In this document: piece by piece, positions 41,844 to 48,730 of the stretch
How the letters are laid out: the number at the start of each line of letters is the position of its first letter
How positions within the stretch are numbered: the first letter of the stretch is position 1
NCBI GenBank assembly: GCA_020026415.1
Contig: JAHHQL010000004.1
Location: forward strand, 35,772-99,771
Origin: Alistipes sp.
GTDB taxonomy: Bacteria; Bacteroidota; Bacteroidia; Bacteroidales; Rikenellaceae
Direction of reading: 5' to 3'
Length of the DNA stretch: 64,000 nucleotides
Program-made: the position numbers and the translations under genes
The notes under the pieces: model-generated
Told to the model about the DNA's origin: nothing
Databases searched by the model: none
Seen by the model: the letters and a program-made list of their open reading frames with translations, nothing else

Positions 41844-42704
41844 TTATTCGCGTTTTACACTGATTGAACCTATGTTGAGCATCGTCACCAACTGGGCGGC
41901 GGATGCGTTGTAACTCATTCCGCGGAACGGCGGCATGGCACCGATTCCCTTGGCTTCGCGGATCGCTTCGTCGAACGACGCGGGCATCGTACTCGAACAG
42001 GCGTAGAGGATCGAGGCGTAATGTTCGGGGTAGCGCGTTTCGTCCTCCGTGGGGAAGAACAGACGCTCGGAATCCTCGCGGCTGCCGAGGTGGATGTTGA
42101 TCAGAAGCACGTTTCCGTCACGTGTGCCGAGGCGTTTGATCTGGTTGGAGACGGCCTCCAACTCCTCGTCGCGGGCATCGGTCGCCTCGCCGTCGGTGAT
42201 GTTGAACACCACGGGCGGGAAACTGTCGGCATGAGCCTCCGACATACACCACGAGCGCAGGAAATCGCGTGCCGTGCGCAGTGCCTCGCACATGGGCGTT
42301 TTGCCCTGTGCCTCGGCATGAATCCACACGGGAGTGGGGATCTCGCGCAGGGCAATCTCCCCGTCGGGCAGATGTTGTTCGAAGACCTCGCGGCGGATTT
42401 CGGGTTTGAGATGCGAAAGTTCGCACACCGACATCGACTCGCGCTCGTCGGGCAGGAGCGAACGCACCTCGTCATCGCCCGAATAACTCCAGACGGCGAT
42501 GTCGTAGTAGTCGCGTACCCCGTCGTCACGGCGTGCCCGTTCGATCAACTCGAACAGCAGGTCGTTCGTAATCGAAGCCACGGCTTCGGCCTTGGTGGTT
42601 TCCTTGCCCCGGTAGCGGGTTTTCTCGGCCATCGAACCCGAACCGTCGATCAGAATCAGAAAGGCGGTGCGGTGTTGGCGGGTGATGCTTTGGGTGTGTG
42701 ACAT
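41844..42704 (-). CDS. von Willebrand factor type A domain protein (TerY-like)
   Basis: 286 residues, cytosolic. The metal-ion-dependent adhesion site is intact: FLILIDGSGSM (DxSxS, about 16-26), GKTPMCEALRTAR (the conserved Thr) and FNITDGEATD (the distal Asp). This spacing and the T-P-M-x-E-A-L motif resemble TerY-type vWA proteins, which in other bacteria are linked to kinases and PP2C phosphatases. Here two kinase-like genes flank it in the same unit but no phosphatase is present. Downstream gene spacing is 1 bp. Confidence 0.85.
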   Translation of the reverse strand: MSHTQSITRQHRTAFLILIDGSGSMAEKTRYRGKETTKAEAVASITNDLLFELIERARRDDGVRDYYDIAVWSYSGDDEVRSLLPDERESMSVCELSHLKPEIRREVFEQHLPDGEIALREIPTPVWIHAEAQGKTPMCEALRTARDFLRSWCMSEAHADSFPPVVFNITDGEATDARDEELEAVSNQIKRLGTRDGNVLLINIHLGSREDSERLFFPTEDETRYPEHYASILYACSSTMPASFDEAIREAKGIGAMPPFRGMSYNASAAQLVTMLNIGSISVKRE

Positions 42705-42722
42705 GACTTTGGCGTAAAAGGT

Positions 42723-44447
42723 TTAACTCTTCAGACCGCGTACCGTACAGTAGTCGCGGCGTATTTCTTCTTCGTCGTCGGTGTCGATACCGTAACCGAC
42801 GGCCATGTCCATCGAACAATCGCGGCGGCAGTCCTGATCGGTCATGCGGCGCAGGGCGGCGTGTGCATTCTCTCCTGCCGTAACGGCTTCGGCGATCTCT
42901 TCGGCCGAAGGGATGTGTCCCAGAAGGCCTGCATAGACCCCCTCTGCCCACGAACGCGCATAGTCGGCGTAGTGGACATGAAACACGCGCAGGCGGTTGT
43001 CGATGTCGGCGAAGGTCTTCAAGTGACCCTCTTCGACGGCATCGGCGACAGCCTCGGCTTCGCGTTTGGTGATGTATTGACCGCCCAGATCGATCCACGA
43101 TCCCGATCCGTCGTATCGTTGTTGCGGAATCCCCTCCCGGAGCATTGCTCCGAGCGAGGCCACAATGGCTTTGTTGTAGAGCATGATGCCGCGTTGCAGT
43201 CCGGAGGGGCGGATCGTCACTTTGTTATAGACATACGTGGCGGCATCGGGATCTTCCTCCCGCAGGCATTGCAGGGTGTCCACGGCACGGAGCATCCCTT
43301 CGGTGATGTAGGGGTTGTACTCCTCGAAGTTGATCACGTCGCGGAATACCGTGCGGTGGTCGCGGCGCGGCCATTTCTCCACATCGCGCACCGCTCCGTA
43401 ACTGGCAAGGTTCGCACCCGGCATCAGCACCGATTTACCCTCCCGCTCGACGAGATACGAGTAGGGGAAGATGCGCGTGTCGTGGTGGAAGGAGTGATGC
43501 CCCATGATCATCGTGAACGCACCTTCACGGGCAGGCGACATCACATAGGCACTGCTGGCGAACTTGCAACCGCGCAGATGGATCGCCTGATGGACGGCAC
43601 CGCTCTTGAACAGGTGGTTGCTCTGGTTCGATCCGCTCCCCGCATTGAAAAACGAGAAATAACCCGCAATTAGAAGGGATGATTTGTGGTGGGTGACGGT
43701 GTAGGGGCCTGCGAAAATCGAGGCGGCCTCGCCGTTCTCGCAATGGCTGTTGGCAAAGAACAGCGAATCGGAGGCGGTGAAGTTCTTGTCCATGACCGAT
43801 CCCTCGCCCACAAAACAGCGTTCGAGGATCACACCGTTGTCGATGCGTGTCCCTTCGGCGAGGATGAAGTCGTAGGCCTTGACATCCATGCCGACAAACG
43901 CCCCGTCGAGGATCGTTCCGTTCTGGAGGACGGTTGCGCCGTCGATCCGAACGCCCTTGCCGATGCGTACCTCGCGGACGAAGCGGACACCGTTCAAAAC
44001 CGAATCGTCACCGATTTCGCCCAGCGTATCACGGCGCGAGGCGGCATATTGGCGGGTCATCTCGTCGAGGCGGGCGACAAGTCGCGGGCGGTGGCGGTAG
44101 AAGGCACTCATGTAGGCGGTCTGTGCCGTCATCCGATCGTGGATGAGGGTCGTGCGTCCGCCGCATTCGTTTACCGCCGCCACGGGGGTGGCATTGCCGA
44201 ACGCCGATTCCTCGCGGCACTCCAACGCCGTGACGTTGTTGAGCCTTACGTTGCGACCGAGACGGTAGTTTCTGACCTGCGCGTTGAGGATCCGAACCCC
44301 CGACGCGATCTCGACACGACCTCCCAGACAGCAGTTGTGCAGTTGGTCGGGCGTGAAATCCTCCGCCACAAGCACCTCCTCCCACCTTTCGGCGGAAGTG
44401 TGGTTTGCCTTCAGCAGTTCGATCTCCATGTCGGTCAGATGTCTCAA
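42723..44447 (-). CDS. DUF4954 family left-handed beta-helix protein
   Basis: 574 residues. The middle (about 60-330) is built of hexapeptide-like turns such as VRIGKGVRIDGATVLQNGTILDG, as in UDP-GlcNAc acyltransferase-like beta helices, with a conserved NSHCENGEA and a GSGSNQSNHLFKSG segment; the last 200 residues are helical. DUF4954 proteins are frequent in Bacteroidota; function unknown, sugar-nucleotide acyl transfer is only suggested by the fold. The start is placed at TTG 44447, giving MRHLTDMEIELL, which aligns with the family N-terminus; the ATG at 44429 is the alternative. Eighteen bp separate it from the vWA gene. Confidence 0.78.
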   Translation of the reverse strand: MRHLTDMEIELLKANHTSAERWEEVLVAEDFTPDQLHNCCLGGRVEIASGVRILNAQVRNYRLGRNVRLNNVTALECREESAFGNATPVAAVNECGGRTTLIHDRMTAQTAYMSAFYRHRPRLVARLDEMTRQYAASRRDTLGEIGDDSVLNGVRFVREVRIGKGVRIDGATVLQNGTILDGAFVGMDVKAYDFILAEGTRIDNGVILERCFVGEGSVMDKNFTASDSLFFANSHCENGEAASIFAGPYTVTHHKSSLLIAGYFSFFNAGSGSNQSNHLFKSGAVHQAIHLRGCKFASSAYVMSPAREGAFTMIMGHHSFHHDTRIFPYSYLVEREGKSVLMPGANLASYGAVRDVEKWPRRDHRTVFRDVINFEEYNPYITEGMLRAVDTLQCLREEDPDAATYVYNKVTIRPSGLQRGIMLYNKAIVASLGAMLREGIPQQRYDGSGSWIDLGGQYITKREAEAVADAVEEGHLKTFADIDNRLRVFHVHYADYARSWAEGVYAGLLGHIPSAEEIAEAVTAGENAHAALRRMTDQDCRRDCSMDMAVGYGIDTDDEEEIRRDYCTVRGLKS

Positions 44448-44519
44448 AGTTGTTTCTTTTTTGAAGATTGAATTTCCCGTTTTGAACACGAAGTGTTCCT
44501 TGCGTGTGGGATTAACGGA

Positions 44520-44551
44520 CAAATATACAGAAATCCCCGTTAAATCGCAAA
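44520..44551 (-). promoter_or_regulatory. Consensus promoter inside the end of the WG-kinase gene, driving DUF4954-vWA-pseudokinase
   Basis: Minus-strand TTTG (44551-44548), exactly 20 bp, TATATTTG (44527-44520). The -33 element lies in the last codons of the upstream kinase gene, so the three downstream genes can be expressed separately from the kinase. Confidence 0.8.
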
Positions 44552-45694
44552 CTCTTTGCCCGTGGTGTCGATTTCTGCCCGCTGATTTCCCCTTTCGACG
44601 GTGGCGCGACCACGGCGGAAGGGTTTCACGGCGGTGTATTGCGGACAGCGCAGAAGCGTTGCGCCGTCCCGTGAGATGTAACTCCACGTGCGGTTCAGAC
44701 GCACGGCTGCCAAGCCTTCGCTAAAGTCAAATCCCGCACTGTACATCGGCGGGATGATCCATTCGCCCGTCTCGCCACGGAATCCCCACAAATTGCCCCG
44801 CACATCGAGTTCTGAAGGGGTCGAATCAAGCGGTGGGTAGCCGTCGAGTTCGTGTCGGGCGTACTTTAGAAGTTCGGGAAGCGCGGGTAGGTGCATCAGG
44901 GGACTCAGGAGCAGTTCCGCGATGCGGTATTGGGCGGCAAAGCCGTGACGATCAAAGAGATCCATTGTCTGTCGGAGCCGCGGGTCGGTCGCAATACGGC
45001 GCGGATCGAACAGCAGCCCGTCCTCGTGGTTCAGGTTTTTGCCGAGTGCGGGATCAAGTTCTAAAGCATGGAGTGCCGTCGAGATCAGTGCCGCGGGGTA
45101 GTCGTCCAATGTCGCGTCGAAATCATCGGCGGTACGGGCGGGATGCTGGTAGGCGGCAGTCCCCAATTCGGGACTGCGCAAGCCCTTAAATTCGGGGCGG
45201 AAGACCGCATCGAAATCAATCAGACGGAGCGATCCGTCTTCGAGCGCAAGGATGTTTTCGGGTTTCAGATCGCCGTGCGCCCAGTCGTCCGTAACGAGCG
45301 TTTCGGCCAAAAGATCGAACGAGCGTGCCAGATTTTTCAGCGTTGCGTGATCCCCTGCCTGCACTGCCTGTTCGATGCGTCGGCGGAGCGAGGTGCCCTC
45401 GATCCAGTCGAGCAGTACCACATCGACCCATTCGCCGCGGGTGGCATCGCACAAGTAGAGTGCCTTGGGGCGGAACGCATCGCCGTAGATCTCCCGAAGT
45501 CGCGCCGCAGGCCTTAAAAAACAGCGCAATACCTTCTTCCGTCCGTTGTGGCGGATGAGGAATCCGACGGCGTTGTTGCCCGCAAAACAGCGGGGGCGTC
45601 CGCTTGCATCGGTGCATACCTCCACCGTCCCTTCAAGCCGCAAAAGGCGGTCGGGATCGGTCATCGTCGTAAGGTATTGGCGGAGGGTGTACAT
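44540..45694 (-). CDS. Protein kinase-like protein with WG repeats
   Basis: 384 residues. The kinase-like domain (about 1-260) has an intact catalytic loop HGDLKPEN (D142, N147) and a metal-binding DFD (D160) in LRLIDFDAVF, followed by an activation-segment-like PELGTAAYQHP. The N-lobe lysine is unclear (KKVLRCFL). C-terminal WG-type repeats occupy about 295-380 (GEWIIPPMYSAGFDFSEGLAAV, in two parts). It heads the vWA/DUF4954/pseudokinase cluster. Ser/Thr phosphorylation of a cluster partner is an inference. Confidence 0.82.
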   Translation of the reverse strand: MYTLRQYLTTMTDPDRLLRLEGTVEVCTDASGRPRCFAGNNAVGFLIRHNGRKKVLRCFLRPAARLREIYGDAFRPKALYLCDATRGEWVDVVLLDWIEGTSLRRRIEQAVQAGDHATLKNLARSFDLLAETLVTDDWAHGDLKPENILALEDGSLRLIDFDAVFRPEFKGLRSPELGTAAYQHPARTADDFDATLDDYPAALISTALHALELDPALGKNLNHEDGLLFDPRRIATDPRLRQTMDLFDRHGFAAQYRIAELLLSPLMHLPALPELLKYARHELDGYPPLDSTPSELDVRGNLWGFRGETGEWIIPPMYSAGFDFSEGLAAVRLNRTWSYISRDGATLLRCPQYTAVKPFRRGRATVERGNQRAEIDTTGKEFAI

Positions 45695-45701
45695 CGCGGG
45701 T

Positions 45702-45737
45702 AAAAATTAAGAGCAACCGATCGCTCGATTGCTCTTG
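45702..45737 (-). terminator. Terminator of slyD
   Basis: Minus-strand stem AAGAGCAA / TTGCTCTT with an imperfect inner repeat, then AATTTTT, 27 bp after the stop. Confidence 0.8.
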
Positions 45738-45762
45738 TTATGCTTTCTAAAGAAGCGATCTG

Positions 45763-46308
45763 TTAGTGGCAGCAGCCGCCTTCGCAACCGCCTTCTTCGT
45801 GGTCGTGATCGCAGTGGCAATCGCTGCCGCAATCACATCCGCAACCACCCTGCTCGTCTTCGGGCGTCAGGTCACGAACCATAACCACCTCAACATCGAA
45901 GTTCAGCGTCTTGCCTGCCATCGGGTGGTTGAAGTCCATTTTGACGGTCTCATCCGCAACTTCTTTGATCGTACCCATCATGCGGTGACCTTCGGCATCG
46001 CTCATGGGAACCTGCGAACCTACGAAGAGAATATCCTCGGCCAGTTTGCCATCAACCATGAAGATGGTCTTGGGAAGATCGACGATGGCTTCCTCGTGGA
46101 TTTCGCCGTAGCCGTCCTTGGGTTCGAGGGTGAACGATACCTTCTCGCCGGGCTCTTTGTCCAGAATAGCCTCTTCGAACTTGGGCAGCAACATGCCGCG
46201 ACCGAAGATGAACTCAAGGGGCTGACCCGGTTGCGATTGATCTGCGATTTTTCCGTCAACGGTCAATTTATAATCGACAGCGACCTTTTTGTCTTGTGCT
46301 ACTTTCAT
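45763..46308 (-). CDS. slyD: FKBP-type peptidyl-prolyl isomerase SlyD with metal-binding tail
   Basis: 181 residues. The FKBP domain with an inserted-in-flap chaperone domain is seen from VAVDYKLTVDGKIADQS through FIFGRGMLLPKFEEAIL and FNHPMAGKTLNFDVEVV. It catalyses proline cis-trans isomerisation and holds unfolded chains. The last 30 residues are rich in Cys and His (GCGCDCGSDCHCDHDHEEGG), the nickel/zinc-binding tail used in hydrogenase maturation and metal storage in other bacteria. It has its own promoter and terminator. Confidence 0.94.
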   Translation of the reverse strand: MKVAQDKKVAVDYKLTVDGKIADQSQPGQPLEFIFGRGMLLPKFEEAILDKEPGEKVSFTLEPKDGYGEIHEEAIVDLPKTIFMVDGKLAEDILFVGSQVPMSDAEGHRMMGTIKEVADETVKMDFNHPMAGKTLNFDVEVVMVRDLTPEDEQGGCGCDCGSDCHCDHDHEEGGCEGGCCH

Positions 46309-46356
46309 AGTTTTTTCGTGTATTTAAGTGTTGATTTGTTTCCGTCTTATATCCCA

Positions 46357-46388
46357 CAAAGATAGGCACTTCGCCGTCATGCACCAAA
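46357..46388 (-). promoter_or_regulatory. Promoter of slyD
   Basis: Minus-strand TTTG (46388-46385), exactly 20 bp, TATCTTTG (46364-46357); leader about 42 nt. Confidence 0.85.
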
Positions 46389-46454
46389 TAATCCGGGGAA
46401 ATAAATCCCCGCATGCCCTAATTTTTTATGGTAAGACACTTCGGGAAAACGAGT

Positions 46455-46496
46455 GCGGGGGGCGGTTTCCTGCTTTGGAGAAGAACCGCCCCCCGC
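46455..46496 (-). terminator. Very GC-rich hairpin after the fimbrillin/PCMD-like gene
   Basis: A 13-bp perfect repeat GCGGGGGGCGGTT / AACCGCCCCCCGC with a 16-base loop, 28 bp after the stop. Only a short T-run follows on the minus strand. Confidence 0.75.
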
Positions 46497-46524
46497 AGGG
46501 GAAAAGGTTTCGGAAGAGGGCTTT

Positions 46525-48354
46525 TTAATAGACCCACTCCAGACCTTTGATGTCGAGTTCGTTTGTCGAACAGCCGTTCAAGTATTCGCCGTAACGGCTC
46601 GTGGCACAAGAGATTACGATCGTATAACGTCCCGCGGGGGCGGTGTCGGTCTTGCGGAAATAGCGGAGCGGAATCTCCAGATCGGTCTGCGACCCCGTGC
46701 GGATGTATCGTACGCCCGATGCGATGACTGTTTCTGCCGAAGAGAGGCCTTTGAGGGTTTCGGGATTCCAGACACCCGTGGGTTTGGCCATACCCGAAGT
46801 GGTGGCGTGGCGTTGCGCCCAGTCGATGATGCACACCATGATCATCGCTTCGTCGGGTTGTCCCACGGCGATGTGGGAGGCATGTTTGTTGTGGGTGACA
46901 TTGCCCGTTTTGGCACGATAATTCACGCGGAGTGCCGTGGGGCGTGCCGTGTAGGTGTAGGGCTGGCCGAAATTGGCGGTGCCGTTCGTGCCGTTCATCG
47001 CAAAGGTGCCCGTGAAGAGGTTGCCCGGCGTGAGCAACTTGATGATTCCCATGATGTTCACCGCACTTGCCTGAAGATGGGCGTAGGTATTGCGGTAGGT
47101 GCAGAGGGTTTTGGCCTGCGAGTTGTTACCGCTGCTCCAGAACGACGAATTGGTATTGGCGGTGGTATAGCACGACAGGCTGCCGTCGGAAAGGGTCGGG
47201 ATGGGATCGCCTTGGTGATTGCTCGAAAAACGACCCGAACGGAGGACTTTCCCTTGGTCGATCAACTGCCAGTCGTAGTCGGCACGGGCAAAGACACCCG
47301 TCAGGCGGTCGGGGCGCATCGTGCCGTCGGCGGAGTTTGTCCAGCGGGGTTCGATCATGCGTTGCGAACCCGTGCCCGTGGCGGTCTGCCAGAGGGTCTC
47401 GGTCGTGCGTTTATATTGAAGGCGTGCCGTGGAGGGGGCATTTTTCAGGGTTGCCGTGGCTGTGTTTTTCCAAAGATTGATGTTGCCGATCGTCACCTCG
47501 ACATCGGGTGTCCACTCCGTGAGGTTGCGGGTGGCATAGACCAGTTCGCCTGCCTTGAAGGTGGCTTCGGCCGAGAGGTCGAGGACGGCGTGGTGGCGTT
47601 CGGTCGTGATCTCGGCGCGAAGGCGGCGGTAAGTGCCCTGCGGCAGGTTGAAAAAGGCCTTTGCATCGGCGGCCGAGGGTTCGGTGCCGGGGGCGTAGTT
47701 CAGCAGGATCTCGTGGCGGGGATTCGATGTGGAGAGTCTGCCCGTCAGCGTGTTGCGGTCGATTTCGAAATAATCGGCGGCGAGGGGATCACCCTCTGCC
47801 GTAAGGCGGATGGAGCGCACTTTCTCGTTTTTCACCGCCGCGTCCGCCGTGTGGAACGACAGCGAAAGAATGGCGGTCAGCGATCGGAAATCGAAGGTCA
47901 CGGGTGTGCCGTTCACCGATCCCGTGGCGTGTTTCAGGGTGGAGACGAGCGGGTAGAACAGGGCGTTGAATCGGTTGCCCTGCTGGGTGCGTATTCCGCC
48001 GAAGGGGATTCGGGTGGGCGTGTCTGCCACATGGGGAAGAACGGCTTGAAAGTTCCATGAAGAACTGTTGTCGAGCAGGCGTCCCTCGAAAAGGCTGGTC
48101 GCGGGGTTATAGTCGAAGCGGGCGGTCTGGTTGTTGGCAAAGACCGTGATCCGATCGCCCGATTGCCAGTCGCAACGGAATTTTCCCGCCGCCTCATCGA
48201 CCGTAAGGTCGGCACGGGTCGTGCGGGTGGGGTCGGATGCCCCGAATGTCACCGTGACGGGTTCTTGTCGGGGCGTGACGGGTTCGGTCTTGTCGTCCGA
48301 GCAGGACGCAAGCGCAAACAATGCGGTAAAGAGTAATGCAAAATGTCGTTTCAT
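46525..48354 (-). CDS. Fimbrillin/PCMD-like surface lipoprotein
   Basis: 609 residues. The signal sequence ends in the lipobox FALASC (about 13-18), predicting lipid anchoring and surface display. The N-terminal half (about 30-290) resembles fimbrillin-family adhesin domains (VTFGASDPTRTTRAD then WQSGDRITVF). The C-terminal part ends EYLNGCSTNELDIKGLEWVY, similar to PCMD (putative carbohydrate metabolism domain) proteins of Bacteroidota. The start is set at the lipoprotein ATG 48354, not at the 39-residue basic extension upstream that overlaps the small gene. Co-transcribed with that small gene, 14 bp apart. Role in adhesion or glycan binding is inferred. Confidence 0.75.
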   Translation of the reverse strand: MKRHFALLFTALFALASCSDDKTEPVTPRQEPVTVTFGASDPTRTTRADLTVDEAAGKFRCDWQSGDRITVFANNQTARFDYNPATSLFEGRLLDNSSSWNFQAVLPHVADTPTRIPFGGIRTQQGNRFNALFYPLVSTLKHATGSVNGTPVTFDFRSLTAILSLSFHTADAAVKNEKVRSIRLTAEGDPLAADYFEIDRNTLTGRLSTSNPRHEILLNYAPGTEPSAADAKAFFNLPQGTYRRLRAEITTERHHAVLDLSAEATFKAGELVYATRNLTEWTPDVEVTIGNINLWKNTATATLKNAPSTARLQYKRTTETLWQTATGTGSQRMIEPRWTNSADGTMRPDRLTGVFARADYDWQLIDQGKVLRSGRFSSNHQGDPIPTLSDGSLSCYTTANTNSSFWSSGNNSQAKTLCTYRNTYAHLQASAVNIMGIIKLLTPGNLFTGTFAMNGTNGTANFGQPYTYTARPTALRVNYRAKTGNVTHNKHASHIAVGQPDEAMIMVCIIDWAQRHATTSGMAKPTGVWNPETLKGLSSAETVIASGVRYIRTGSQTDLEIPLRYFRKTDTAPAGRYTIVISCATSRYGEYLNGCSTNELDIKGLEWVY

Positions 48355-48368
48355 GGCGGTTGTCGGGT

Positions 48369-48533
48369 TTAATATTCGTCGGCGGAAGTCCAATCGTAAG
48401 AGGTCAGCGGGCGGGCAGGGCCTTCGATGCCTTCCTGCAAGGAGAGTCCGAAGCCGCCTTCGACACGGCATTCCAAAACAATTATTTCGGGCGACGAATA
48501 AGTGCGCGCCTCGGTTTGGGGTGTGGTATTCAT
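48369..48533 (-). CDS. Small conserved-type Bacteroidota peptide upstream of a lipoprotein
   Basis: 54 residues, no signal peptide or membrane segment. The pattern is YSSPEIIVLECRVEGGFGLS, then a short variable stretch, then an aspartate/tryptophan-rich end SYDWTSADEY. I recall peptides of this shape (SPE-x-E-GF-S, ending in D-x-W/Y) as frequent in Bacteroides and Alistipes next to surface lipoprotein genes; no function is known. A consensus promoter lies 24 bp upstream and the lipoprotein gene starts 14 bp downstream, so they form a two-gene transcript. Confidence 0.65.
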   Translation of the reverse strand: MNTTPQTEARTYSSPEIIVLECRVEGGFGLSLQEGIEGPARPLTSYDWTSADEY

Positions 48534-48556
48534 AATTCGTAAATTTTTAGTTTGAT

Positions 48557-48587
48557 CAAAAGTAGTCGGAACGACCTCCTTTTGCAA
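48557..48587 (-). promoter_or_regulatory. Promoter of the small peptide-lipoprotein operon
   Basis: Minus-strand TTG (48587-48585), 20 bp, TACTTTTG (48564-48557); leader about 18 nt. Confidence 0.75.
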
Positions 48588-48674
48588 CTAAATTCAACCA
48601 ACTGGCGGATTTTCCCCACGAACCGTTCCGTGCGGAACGGTTTGATCACAAACATCCCGAAAATTCCCATAAAC

Positions 48675-48715
48675 AAGAAACGACCGCTCTTCTGTCTGAA
48701 GAGCGGTCGTTTCTT
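48675..48715 (-). terminator. Terminator of the seven-gene trmD-lpxB operon
   Basis: A 16-bp perfect repeat GAAACGACCGCTCTTC / GAAGAGCGGTCGTTTC with a five-base loop, extended by AAG/CTT, 16 bp after the DPP11-like stop. The T-tract is moderate. Confidence 0.82.
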
Positions 48716-48730
48716 GGGAAAAATGTCCGA

